From NCBI GenBank assembly GCA_024663395.1, contig JANFAH010000001.1, forward strand, positions 6,448,001-6,512,000: a stretch of DNA of 64,000 nt, given 5' to 3'. The notes under the pieces were generated by a model. The model made no database searches. It worked only from the letters and a program-made list of their open reading frames with translations, and was not told the origin of the DNA. Source of the stretch: Pisolithus tinctorius (lineage: Eukaryota; Basidiomycota; Agaricomycetes; Boletales; Pisolithaceae). Each line of letters begins with the position of its first letter. Position 1 is the stretch's first letter. Shown piece by piece: positions 48,282 through 59,506 of this stretch. The position numbers and the translations under genes were made by a program.

Positions 48282-50543
48282 ACGCATGGCCGGAGCAAGG
48301 TGCCCGCCAAAAAGTTCACCACCATACCTCTAGGCCCACAGCTCCAGGCGCTGTATCGTGATCCTGACCTGGCACATCAAATGCGATATTTACACGAGCG
48401 CATGCAACAAATCATCGCCGAGCTCCAAGATACTGGCTCAATCTCTTTAGTTGATGATATCACAGCAGGCTGGGATTATCTAGGCGCCGTTCTCGATGGA
48501 GACATTAGGAAGGATGACATCGTGTTGATGGTCTCACTCGACGGTGCTCAGCTCTACGAGAGCAAGCAATCCGATTGCTGGATTTATATATGGGTTATCC
48601 TCAATCTAGCACCTAACAGGCGCTACAAGAAGGTCCACATCTGCCCAGGTGGATTCATACTGGGTCCGAATAAGCCTAAAAACATCGACTCATTCCTATT
48701 TGTAGGCCTCCACCACCTTGCAGCCCTTCAGCGCAAAGGCCTCTGCATCTGGGATGCATCCTGAGATCGCGTATTCTCATCCAACCTCTATCTTCTCTTC
48801 ATGACAGCTGACAGCCTGGGTCTCATCTGTTGGGATGGGATGGTCGGACATAGTGGCAAAAATGGCTGTCGGGTCTACTGTCCGATGCCAGGGAGACAAA
48901 AATTTCACGGCACACACTATTACCCAGCACTCTTGAAACCGCAGGGCAATTGCGTGCCAGGTAGCGATCACCCTGATATCGACGTCTTTCAGCTTCCCCT
49001 TGGCGGTTCTAGCGATTATGCCTACAACCTCAATTGCCTCGTTAGCACTCCCAGCCAGCGGCAGTGGGATATGCACAAGACAGAAACCGGTATCACTAAG
49101 CCACCTCTGATCTTAGGGCTCAACCCATTGCAATCGCTCAGAGTACCCTTATGCATGACTACGGATCTCATGCACCTGGCGGGGAACCTGTCAGACCTTC
49201 TTATTTCACTCTGGCGCAGCATGATGGAATGCGGTCACACAGATGACAAAGGTTCGTAGGACTGGGCAGTTTTCCGTGATGAGGATGCTTGGACTGCACA
49301 TGGGCAGGCCGTTGAGAACACTGGCACGTACATTCCCAGCTCCTTCGACCGTAAACCATGCAACATCGCTGACAAAATTAATACGGACTACAAGACTTGG
49401 GAATTCCATCTGTATATCTTTGGCCTTGCGCCCACTCTCCTTTATGACGTCCTTCCAGAACACTACTGGGCGAACTTTTGCAAGCTCGTTTGTGGCATCC
49501 AAATTATGTCCCAGTATGTCATCAATAAACAAGACCTCGAGCATGCCTATGTCCTTCTCTGTGCATGGGGCCGCGAGTTTGAACTTATCTACTACCAACT
49601 CAGGCAAGACCGGCTCCACTTCATTCGCCCATGTGTCCATCAGGTTCTCCATCTCGTAACTGAGACGATGCACAAGGGCCCTCCGATTTGCTACGCACAA
49701 TGGGTTATGGAGCGCACTATAGGCAACCTTGGCCAAGAAATATGGCAGCCATCGAAACCTTACAAGAACCTTGCTGAGGAGGGAGTGCGAAGATGCAGGG
49801 TACGTGTCCTCGTGTTGTAACATTCAAGCTCGCTGACGCCTTGTCAGGTCAATGCACTTCTTGCAATTATGCCCAAACTCGATGATGGGATCAAGGGGGA
49901 CCCTATGGGCTCTATTAATTTAGGAGATGGATACATCCTACTACGGAAGCGAGACAAGCGCCCTTGGCTCCCGACTGGAGAAGAAGCCCGCATTGTTAGT
50001 GAGTTCATCGGTCGGCCACCTGATCAGTTCAAACGATGGGTGCGGCTTTGTCTTCCCAATGGCCAGATCGCACGATCTCTGTGGCGAGAAAAGCTCAAAC
50101 CATCCACTCAAGTCCATGTATCAAGAAACATCAAGGCAGGTACAATGTCACTGGAGATATGACGTGCTAACATCAATTAGTTTATCTACGGGGATCGGGA
50201 ACGATTTGGAGAAGTACAATATTTCGCCAGACTCGCCATGGATGCAACCAAATTTGAAGATGTTGCCATCGTTCGCCTCTACTCGCTCCCAGATGAAGTA
50301 CTTCTGCAAAAATCGTCGCACACACTTGCCTCATCAAAGCTGTTGAACGAACTCGTCATTGTGCATATCAAGTCCATCAAGAGTGTGGTCGCCATGATCC
50401 CACACCGCCTCAAGCAGCCATCCAGCATCATAGAAGATCGTTTTTTTTTGATGGAGAAACTGAGGCTAGATGTCTCACAAGTGGGCGTACCGTACAGCGT
50501 CTATCAAGATGATGAGGACGACCAGGGTGCTGACATCGAGTAA

Positions 50544-50753
50544 CTGTAGAGGCATTCACTATTAGCCCATATTTCTATTCATGTATACTACTGTTCGACG
50601 ATGCTCAAATGATTTGTTCGGTCACTCATTTTAATGGCAAAACCGGGCGTTGTCTATGTTTCAAAAGTAGGTATTTCTATTCTATACAGCATATCAAGAC
50701 GACGGGGGTGGTCACAATGCAGCAGCTGAGCAGGTGTACAGTATTACAGGGAC
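50544..50753. other. short spacer between convergent genes
   Basis: Lies between the Tnp2 gene end and the end of the minus-strand gene; nothing else seen. Confidence 0.5.
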
Positions 50754-51215
50754 TCAATTAATACCGATAGGAGCGAGAAAACGGGACGACAATAAAGAGG
50801 ACATGCAAACGTGAATGGAGCTGTGGAAGAAATGGGAGAAATGACGCTTACGGTACCTCCAACTTTGCATGTTTCTGGATGGGGCCAGTGGACGCGTCGA
50901 CTGCTGCCTTCCTTTTAGCAAGCTGTGTGGGGATATTGGATGGATCAAACAGAAAGATGTGATAGGCCCGTGGCTTCGTCAGACTATGGGTATCAGGGTT
51001 CGTATGTCTGGTGGTGCAAGCGAGCACTCTACAGGGAGAGGCAGAAGTCGACTCAAACCTGTGTCTTGTGTGAGATAGATAGAAACAAAATGCAGTGGTG
51101 AATGTACTGGGAATTTTCAGGCTCTGGGTCAGGTTTGCAGCCGATGTCCTCGGCCTTAACAGGCTCTGTGGTGCTGGACTCTTCAGCATCTCTGATAACC
51201 GATAACTTGTTATGG

Positions 51216-53069
51216 TGTCACACACCAAAGGTGTTGTGGACATGGTTACAGCTGACTCTGCCTAACTTGTCGATGAGTTGCGCACAATGCCCAAGCATGC
51301 AGATGAAGACTAAAGGCCTCATGCGTAGAAAGACTGTTGGACATGAACAGTCATCCTTCACACAAGAACGAGTCATCAGTGCTAAAGAGAAAAGAGGAAG
51401 CGAGTTAAGTGCGCGTTAAAGGATTTTAGCGCCCGTGTACGGCATTCCGGTTTTCGTCGTATCTCCACCATTTCCAAAGATATCGACTCCGTTCCCATGC
51501 TCGCTTAAAGTGCTCAGCCCCACGATTCTTCCTTCCAAATTTGGAGAGGATCCTCGCACCCTGCGCATTTCTACAGTACTCCATCCATCAGACGCTCATT
51601 TCGCTAAGTCCATCAATCATGGCTGCCTCTTCGTCGATCATCTCGCTTGTCTCATTTGCCAGAGACAGTGGCTACATATATCTGCCAGGCATTCCCACCA
51701 GCTTCCGTCCTGAAGCCCCCTGGTTCATTCCGTCATTGTCAGCCCCATCTCATCCCATGCAGCTTGGTCAGCGTGTTCTCCTTGTCAGTATGACTTCCAG
51801 AAGGACGTTCTTTGGTCACCTCAGGTCTGTCACTCGGTTAGAAAGGTCTTATGTGGTCGTTTCAGTCTCCCCGGTTGATGAAGCATATGGATCATTCCTC
51901 CCTGCTCCCTGCACCATCTTTATTCCAGTCTCGTCCATCATTCTTCCTGCATTGCGACAGCTGCAGTATAATCTACTGTCCTCCAGCCTCCCTGATCGCA
52001 TTCATGACGAGTATGACATGCATCTTGCCTTCTTACTGCAAGATCCAGCAGAAGACGTTCCCCCTTCTCCTCCTCCTCCATCAGAGCCCCGTTCATGAAG
52101 TTTTTGTTAACTTCGCTGAGAGGATGGAAGGGTGGGAGACGCGATCGCGTATGCTCTCATTGCCCCACAGACCCCCAACGCCCTAGCCCCCTTTGACACC
52201 TGACTCATGCCCTTCAATTCTGGAATTAATACTTCCCTATCTGGAAACACCGTCCATCTGTCATGCCGTCTTTGGGTCTAGAGATGTCTCCGCCAAGATC
52301 TAACTTGCATCGCCACCCCCTAATGTGATATCAGTGTGCTTACTCAGTTTCTGATTCTATTTGACTCATTTTGTGATATTTTGACTATCCTTGACTCATT
52401 CATTGCCAATACTTACCAATCCTCTGTGCTTGCTTACTTATCATTTCTCGCTTACTCATCATGATTACTCAGTCCTTACTCATTACTTACCAAGTGTTTG
52501 TGCCTTGTTTGTCACAAGCTGTGCTCCCCCCTCAGTATATAAACCCCCATGTACTTAGCTAAAAAAAAAAAGCAATCCAGAAGTCAGCTCAGCTCAGCTC
52601 AGCATATCTCGTCATTGACAGTTGAGGCTCATTCGGAAGAGTCTATCTGTCTTCATTTATATCATTGGTAGTTGAGGCTCCATCAAGGGTCTATCTACCT
52701 CTATTCATCATCAGCAGTATCATCAGTGCTTAGTCAGCAACCTCTTGTTTAGTCATCCATCCACTCCTGTGTAACTCGTCATCGACTTGCGCCAGGAGCA
52801 CATCCTATCGAAATCCATTTACTCCCAAGTCCTTTCGGTTGAACACCCCTGCTCTGTTCAGCATCCCCTTCTCAATCAGCATTCATTCATCCTCTCCTGC
52901 GTAACTCGTCGCTGACTTGCACCAGGAGCCCTCTACTTGAAGTCCCCCCCCACAAATTTAGGTTTCTCTGCACTCCAGGTTCCGCAGAGGCAAACCACCA
53001 CTCGCTCTTATTTGTCTTTTGTGTTGGAATTTGTTTGGTTTTCACCAGCATTCCTCACTTTGACTCACA
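51216..53069 (+). mobile_element. LTR-like repeat copy 2 (1,854 bp)
   Basis: Begins TGTCACACACCAAAGGTG and ends TTTGACTCACA. The flanks are ATGG and ACGG, a 4-bp duplication with one change. A promoter-like TATATAAA lies at 52537-52544, followed by an A-tract and AGCTCAGCTCAGCTCAGC. It is opposite in orientation to copy 1 and sits in the minus-strand gene. Confidence 0.78.
51619..52098 (+). CDS. 159-residue ORF inside LTR-like copy 2
   Basis: Begins MAASSSIISLVSFARDSGYI. Same length as the ORF in copy 1 with about four in five residues identical by eye. SMTSRRTFFGHLRSV and LERSYVVVSVSPV are shared. Function unknown. Confidence 0.45.
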   Translation: MAASSSIISLVSFARDSGYIYLPGIPTSFRPEAPWFIPSLSAPSHPMQLGQRVLLVSMTSRRTFFGHLRSVTRLERSYVVVSVSPVDEAYGSFLPAPCTIFIPVSSIILPALRQLQYNLLSSSLPDRIHDEYDMHLAFLLQDPAEDVPPSPPPPSEPRS

Positions 53070-53627
53070 ACGGATAGTGTCCAAAGTGTGGCTTGCATCG
53101 ACCACACCACAGAACACGTTTTGAATGCCAACAGTTCCCTCATACGCCTTCCACAGAGCTGCATGAGCAGTCTTGAGTTGGGAACTAGCTGCCTCGACCT
53201 GCTCCAAAGCCTCTCCTTCCAGTGTACACTTCGCATCAGCAGAGAGACTGCAGCTAATGGTGTCAGCATCCTGGGTGAGAAGAGATGTTACTTACTTGTT
53301 ATTGACAGTGTCCTTGAGACGGAACACGATCTTCTTGATGCCAGGTGACGAAATATCAACTAAAAAACAGTGGGTGTCCCACTTAGAAAAAGAGCCAGCG
53401 ACCTCGACGTATATAACATCCTCCACCACATCGATAACACATGTACTTGGTCTCGACGACATCTGTAGCACTTAAGCGAAAAAGGCCGTGTGTTGACACT
53501 GCATTTAATTAAAGGTGGCATGTTGGAATATGCCGACTGGGAAATGCTGACTACTAGGGCCGTATGAGTACGCTACTTCCTACCACTAGTATCGTTACTT
53601 CAGTACTCCTGATACCCCCTGTTCTCA

Positions 53628-54706
53628 ATGTCATCAGCAATGATGTCGTCGATGTTGTCGTCGAATGACTCACCCACTGGGTCCCTACTTCTGAAGACCC
53701 CATCGCCCACAAACCCTGCATTCCAACAGCCTTTCCCCTTGCAGCAGCCCACTGACGTGAATTTCTCACAGCCAAATGACATGTCAATGACCCCATATTC
53801 CACGTTCATGAATGTACGTGTCATCATTATTAATAGTTGCTAACGTGTACTTATCAGAACCTTTGTTTCAGACCGCATATAGCCATGAATCGAAACAAAT
53901 CAATATTTTACAAGAGCGTATCAAGGTCCTCGAAGGCCAGGTGATGACCCTCACTGTAGAAAATACTATGCTTAGGTCAATGAACGCTTTTTGATTGCTC
54001 GCTAACTCGCACTAACTGCCTTATATAGGGCAGCATTCCAGTGCCTGTCGAACGCTGTCGGATTACGCAACACGGACCCATGCCAGGTTGATGCAAGCAC
54101 GTTGTTTTCTCAGGCATCCAAGGCAAAGGACGAGCCATGTCCGACTCGAGAGAACTGCCCATCCATCCAATTTTGGTACCGAGAAGACTGGGATAAATAC
54201 CTCGAATCCGCCGAGGGGCAGACAAGTACACGTGGGACGTTGGGGTATCTTGAGGACGAAAAGGGAGACCCACCATCAGACCAGGTGGCCAAAGCGATAC
54301 GAAAGGTTCTCCGTGGAGGCTGGGCGGAACTTGTGAACCGGCAGATGGTGCCTACAACATGGGGAAGACTGTCTGCAAGTGGCCGCACTTTTATTCACAA
54401 CCTCATGGAAAATGCCTATCTGATGTTCAAATTTGCACACGATGGTTGGAAACTTGAGTTTCTGGCCAGCACGAGTTACCCTGCCTGGCGGAAGACATAC
54501 ATTGACGATAATGGTAGGTGGAAGTCGAAGAAAGGTAAAGGGCCAAAGGATGAGGACGAGGACGATAGCATGGATGAGATCAGCAAGAAACGGAAAGGCT
54601 CACGTTGTGCCTTCAAGTCGGAGGGACGAGATATGAAGAAACTGAAGGGTATGCGTCGCATTTATTCACATTGATCAAGCTAACCTCCAGATGTAAGGGA
54701 ATTATA
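53628..54706 (+). CDS. unknown coiled-coil protein of the Tnp2 element
   Basis: Not recognised as a named family. The exons read MSSAMMSSMLSSNDSPTGSL, a Phe/Gln/Pro-rich stretch, then after an intron (53817-53860) a heptad helix ILQERIKVLEGQVMTLTVEN. A third exon holds CPTRENCPSIQFWYREDWDK, WAELVNRQMVPTTWGRLSAS and WKLEFLASTSYPAWRKTYID, then a Lys/Asp-rich tail with KKRKGSR that looks like a nuclear signal. It ends DVREL at 54706. The layout (coiled coil, Trp-rich core, basic tail) suits a nuclear DNA- or protein-binding role, by inference only. The next gene starts 8 bp later in another frame. Confidence 0.6.
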
Positions 54707-54714
54707 AAAACACA

Positions 54715-55585
54715 ATGAGTATAACACCATCTCCCTCCACATCCTCAGTCTTACCTGCCTCATCCGACACTTCTGCTTCGCTGGAATCCATGCAAGCATC
54801 ATCTGAACCGTCCGAGGGTCTCGACCTCCCACCAATTGCTTGTGTGTCCGCATCAGCTACGAGTAGTGCTGAGAATGTGACCAGCGACGAGGAGAGTTCG
54901 CAATGTAGTCTCGAAACACCCGCGGCTGACAATATTTGTATAAACCCCCTGTAAGTAACTCGCATGTGCCAGTACTTGTACTGATAATATTATGTTATAG
55001 TGCTGCTCTCGCTGCTGCCACCAACAAGGCACGAGCAGTTGAACTGCCACCGGCTCTCAATATCCCTCAAGAATCACAATCCAGTTACACAGCAACAACT
55101 GAGATGCAGTCAGGTGCACCTCGTATTCTCGAATTATCGGATGCCATCCTGCCAGCTGTAACGATGCCCGAAGATACCCCAGCAATGTCAGCAAGCAAGT
55201 CGACGAAGGGCACGGGAAAGGGGAGGATGCGCCCAGGTCCCATGAGGAATGGACAGTACGTTGCCATTGGAGCACTGGTGTGTTACTAAAGGTCGTTTCT
55301 AGGAACCTGTGCGCTTACCGCTGGCTCAAGAAGGTGCAATCAAACGGTACCACAGAAGAGTTCAAGACATATTATAATGGCTTGACAAGTAAACAACGAC
55401 AGGTAGGTGCGACAGTCCATGGTGATGTCACTGATAGGTTGATAATCTACTAGACATACGACAACGAGGCCGCGGAATTGGTAAGCCCATTATGTTACAG
55501 TTATGATGGTTTTCACGTTCTCCGACAGGCAAAGACTGATAAATGGGACCCAAAGAAAATTGGTAGCAACGGCGACCTTCATTAA
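54715..55585 (+). CDS. unknown Ser/Thr-rich protein of the Tnp2 element
   Basis: Not recognised. The first exon (54715-54953) is Ser/Thr/Pro-rich and probably disordered. The second has AALAAATNKARAVELPPALN and KGTGKGRMRPGPMRNG. Later exons give NLCAYRWLKKVQSNGTTEEF, KTYYNGLTSKQRQ, TYDNEAAEL and KTDKWDPKKIGSNGDLH, ending at the TAA near 55585. It could be the 3' part of the preceding gene if the DVREL stop is an artefact. Confidence 0.45.
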
Positions 55586-56216
55586 TTCTCGATTCCTCTC
55601 GAGCTTGCATATCACATTCACACCGTCTCCCATCGCCCCATCGCCCCATCGGCGATCGCATCACACTGCTTGGCCCGCTTCATTCTGGCACTTTTGGATG
55701 TATGCATCATACACTGGATCCACACGTTGTGCACAACTGCATTCCACAATTCTTCATTAGCTCGCATCTGTATTCACTTCCAGTTCGATTAGAGTGTATA
55801 CCTGCCTGTAGAGCTAGTACTACCCCGGTATTAGCTAATACATCATATTGGACCATATTGGACAATATTTTGCATCGAGCGCGAAACTGCCTGGCATTAG
55901 CTAATCATCATATTGGAACATATTAGAGCATATTTCGTATTGAGTGCGGAACTGGTAGGATCACATATCATCGTGTGTCATCACAACCAAGAATATTGCA
56001 TCCTCAAGAGCTCTCATACTAATATATGTGTAGATATGATATTTTATGTTTTATGCAAATTTGTGATATGTCACCACACAGGACTCTGCCCCAGAATATC
56101 GCAGATATGATATTTGTCAAGCTTTCATAGGGGGATATGTCGATATATCACTTGTACACACAAACTCACATCTCGTCACACCAGGTCACACCTGGTGATG
56201 TCCAGTTTTCACTGGG
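55586..56216. other. Tnp2 element right noncoding end
   Basis: AT-rich with direct repeats of a short unit (GCATTAGCTAAT...CATATTGGA near 55830-55930). It ends in the inverted terminus CACACCTGGTGATGTCCAGT. Confidence 0.55.
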
Positions 56217-56223
56217 CCTGAGG

Positions 56224-56598
56224 CCCGAATCTCTGTGCAAGGCCTCATGGCTGTGTTCTTGATTATCTCTAACCACTCAGATCCCTCCACACTACAACAC
56301 AGCTGCGTCAAGGCTGAAGCGAAGTGTCTTTCATTTCAATGTGGATGCACTTAAGAACTGACCATTCCCTTCCTGTCCCTCCCGAGTGTTTCCAACTCGG
56401 GTGCATTCCTCGAGTGCGCTCTGCACCTGCCTGTCCTTCCAGCATGAAGGCATCAATTGTCGGTGAGTCTCAAGTCTCGATTCCCCTGTCCTCACATGTC
56501 TGGCGGACATTTGTTGCATTGCAAATCTTGTTGCATTGCATATACATGTGCAGTATAAATCATTGTGTGTTGCATATACAGGTGCGGTAAAAATCACT
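56224..56598. promoter_or_regulatory. probable divergent start region, integrase and alpha-kinase genes
   Basis: This segment belongs to the outer element. The integrase gene would start leftward from here before the Tnp2 insertion; the kinase gene starts rightward at about 56599. A TATAAAT lies at 56552. The promoter role is inference. Confidence 0.35.
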
Positions 56599-59436
56599 GA
56601 CATGTCCACTACTGATCCAAGCTCACACCTTGTCACACAGTTCAGTGAAGACGCATATGCACAAGTAGCAAGGCTTTGCCAGCGACCTTCCTGCACAGTC
56701 GTCATCAACCTGGGTGAACCTTGCCACTACATCGCACCCATTGACCAGACCAAGCCTGGCAGGTATGTATGTGGTAGTTGCTATGCACATTATCAGAGGA
56801 AGCCTTCGACAACTGTTAGCTGAGCCCAAGGTTAGTAAACTTTCCAGTTCTATGTCTGGCAAATATCCACTTACCCTTTGACAGCGTCACTACCAAGTCC
56901 ACAAGCCATTCACCAATCTGTGGGTGCTGCTCAGTCACGTGGTGACTTATGAATGACCATTCCCTGTCCGTTTTTTTACTTAGTTTTTATACAGCGTCAA
57001 TTAATCCCCCTCCAGTCATGGCTATGGCAAACCTTCGCATGCCACCTCTGCCCGTTCTGATCCAACCGCCGAGCATCAGCCACACGCCACATCCACAACT
57101 TCCAATCCGAGGACCCAACATTCACGTGCCTTCAGCCATGGCACCAGCGGGTGCAGGTGCTTCATTGCCTGCTGGCTCTGTTGGCTATACTCCACGGCAC
57201 CTGCAGTATGCTGTTCAGTGTGAACACTGGCAACGTGTGGCCCACCGCCCCCCACCTGTGGAAACAATATCATTGGAGGTTTCGGCATTATATGAATCTG
57301 GGGTTAGGAAGAAAGGTCTTTGGGGCAATCCCATTGGAGTATGTGTATTATGTGGGCATTTCCCTGTCAACATAGCTAACGTGTTATAACAGAACATATG
57401 CGAGGGCCTGAAGGACATTAATGCCTTGGCCTCAGCAGCCGAGCTCATGGACATCGCCCTCTGCACAATCACCCCACATATCCAAGCTTTCCATCCTGAA
57501 TTCCTGTGGCGGGACTCTGAGTTTGTAGTGCACGACGCAATGTGGGTGGATCTCTTCTGACACTCACTGACATCGAACGAGCCATACTTCTATGCCCAGT
57601 GCCTCCATCCGGCCACCTGCAAAAATTCCCAAGCCATGGTCTTCAAGGCCAAGCAGTTCAGTCTCTACGTTGTCGTCCCTGCAAGCCAGTGGCAGGAGCT
57701 TGAGGCTTTCCAGGAGAAACTCGATGACACCGCAGTGGCAGGCACATCCATGCTTCCTGTGACGTCCGTCACTAATGCTGCCACCACTCCCAAGGGTTCC
57801 GAGGCTCCAGCTGTATCTGCCTCATGGACATCGACTACGACCCTCTTCGATCGCCCTATTTCTCATGATATCCGGCGTCTCTTCGACCAGACAGAGCTGT
57901 CTGCCTCTTTGATGATGGAGGCAGGTACAAGTATGCTCACCAAACGCCGCCATCGCCAATCAAGCAGTATCTCAAGTACAACGGGTCTTTCTCCACCTCA
58001 TAAGAAGTCTGTCACCTCGATTCTAGACCTTGACAACCTCGAATCAAGCAGCGATATCTCGAGCACAGCAGGTCTCACCATACCTTGGCATAAGAAGCCT
58101 CTTGCCATGTCGCTTCCAGACCCTGAATCGAACAGTATCTCGAGCGCAACAGGTTTCACTCTGCCTCGTAATAAGCCCACCACTGCGTTGCTTCCAGACC
58201 CTGACCATCTCAAAACCGCACTCCAGTCCAGAGGCAGAGGGAAGTTCGAGCTACAGACCAGTACGTCACACTACAATCTTCATTGACCTACGCTAATGCA
58301 TCGTGACATCAGTACTTAAGCAGAAATTCGAACCGATCAACTTCTATCCGATACCCACTTGTGACATAACAGAGCTCATCAGGGGAAACGACACCTTCGA
58401 CATCAACAAGATCAATTCTCTCTCTGGTACAATCCTGGTAACTCACTCCAGTCACGACATCATCGGTGTAGGTGCATTTAAGACAGCACAATGTGCCCGA
58501 ATCAACATTTTCGGGAGTGCAGCCAACTCCCTTGGGTCTACCCCAAATGCAGAAATTGTCCTCAAGCGTCCGTATGATGTCGCACAGGGCGGTCCACCCT
58601 ATACACGACTGACGCTGCATGAAGAGTCGATAAAGCTAGTTCGGGAGGCCAACATTTTGTACTGGTCGAAGGCGCTCCTCAACATGACCTACAACTACAT
58701 CCATCATTGCGTCTCCAAATCTACAGATCCCCCTCCTTTCGAAATCCCCATCTTGTGTTTCGTAGTTGCTGGCCTAGTGGTCGCATATTCACACCGTCCG
58801 GGGTGGTCCCACAGGGCCTCATGCCCCAAAACCTGGCTCCGCCAGTGCTATGTACCTTGCCGAGGAGTTGATTAGATTTGACGATGGCCCAGACGGAATC
58901 AGTGGCAGCGGTTTGAAGAAGTTCATGAAGTTTATTCACAACAGCAACCCCAATCCCTTCCCCGAACCCAGCGAGTACAGGTATGAAACGGCAGAATTTC
59001 TCGCATTCACACAACACGTCCAATACAGCAACACGAATGGTCAAGTATACATTTCTGATTACCAAGGTAAGTCGCCTCAGATCCGATCATAGTACGTTGA
59101 TATACTGACTTCTGTGACTTCTTATGCAGGCAGTATGATGCTGTTATCAGATCCCCAAATTCTCACCCACCCATGTGCAATAACCACCTGACACTCTGAT
59201 TGTGTGTAATAGACTGATGAATCACCTTGCTTTCCAGCAACATTAACCAAGGCCGGATCTTGTTTGGGGAAGGTAATCTGGAGGATGAAGTTGCAGTGTT
59301 TGAGCACCAGCACGTTTGTAACAAGTATTGCAAATGGCCAGGATTCCAGCTAGAGGTGTTTGGCAAGGGGAAGGCCCGAAGCTCAGGGACGGTGTCGTGC
59401 AAAGGAAAGACTCACAACACAGGAGGGGTGTTCTGA
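56599..59436 (+). CDS. alpha-type protein kinase (MHCK/EF2K-like), probably degraded
   Basis: Atypical Ser/Thr kinase family, expanded in basidiomycetes. The N-terminal exon (from 56599) has CQRPSCTVV and CGSCYAHYQRK. Next come GSVGYTPRHLQYAVQCEHW, a Ser/Thr-rich linker (57636-58260), and the kinase domain: GVGAFKTAQCARINIFG, AEIVLKRPYDVA (ATP-binding Lys), MYLAEELI, TQHVQYSNTNGQVYISDYQG, GSMMLLSDPQILTHP, GEGNLEDEVAVFEHQHVCNK and YCKWPG. FEHQHVCNKYC is the alpha-kinase zinc site. The frame changes between FVVAGLVVAYSHRP and SAMYLAEE (about 58800-58850) without a convincing intron, and an early stop follows STTVS, so this copy may be inactive. Exon limits before 57600 are approximate. Confidence 0.72.
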
Positions 59437-59506
59437 TTACCGTTGAAAGTAAAGGTTCTTTGGCTGTATGGCTTCCGTGAATCTTGTGTAGTACACTCAT
59501 TGATGC

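Larger units (their letters stand above)
45192..50543 (+). pseudogene. Tnp2-family transposase, split by an LTR-like insertion and two stops
   Basis: The N-terminal part (45192-46467) opens MHAQEEQPTGRQYDCVCIKY with a Cys/His-type finger, and ends GVEKVQHDMCVNSCAAFTGP, DRCLLCETSRWNEELLQGT. After the repeat (46468-48281) the frame resumes HGRSKVPAKKFTTIPLGPQL, IVLMVSLDGAQLYESKQSDC, CPMPGRQKFHGTHYYPALLK, TTDLMHLAGNLSDLLISLW, DRKPCNIADKINTDYKTWEF, LPEHYWANFCKLVCGIQIM and QWVMERTIGNLGQEI, ending at 50543. These blocks are the Tnp2 domain of basidiomycete En/Spm- or Plavaka-like transposases; the Asp of SLDGAQLY and of TTDLMH are candidate catalytic residues. In-frame stops occur at 48762 (TGA, likely from CGA) and 49256 (TAG, likely from TGG). 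The copy is therefore dead three times over. Confidence 0.85.
50754..53462 (-). pseudogene. unknown Tnp2-element gene, split by LTR-like copy 2
   Basis: Not recognised. From ATG 53462: MSSRPSTCVIDVVEDVIYVE, SFSKWDTHCFLVDISSPGIK, KIVFRLKDTVNN, a 43-bp intron, CSLSADAKCTLEGEALEQVE, HAALWKAYEGTVGIQNVF and ASHTLDTIR. The repeat then cuts in. Below 51211 the frame resumes NKLSVIRDAEESSTTEPVKA, a short intron, RAYHIFLFDPSNIPTQLAKR, and stops at 50754. Deleting the repeat with one 4-bp copy restores TIR-NKLSV. The protein looks globular at the N-terminus with a disordered, Lys-containing middle. As a second conserved-looking gene of the element it may be an accessory transposition factor; this is inference. 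Confidence 0.62.
44898..56216. mobile_element. 11.3-kb Tnp2-type (Plavaka/CACTA-like) transposon
   Basis: Both ends start CCCAGTGAAAACTGGACATC followed by ACCAGGTGTGACC, with similarity for about 50 bp. They are flanked by perfect CCTGAGG duplications (44891-44897 and 56217-56223). The element encodes a Tnp2 transposase and three further genes, and was itself hit twice by a 1.8-kb LTR-like repeat. Without these it is about 7.6 kb. Its ends do not start with CACTA and the duplication is seven bases, unlike plant CACTA elements. Confidence 0.85.
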
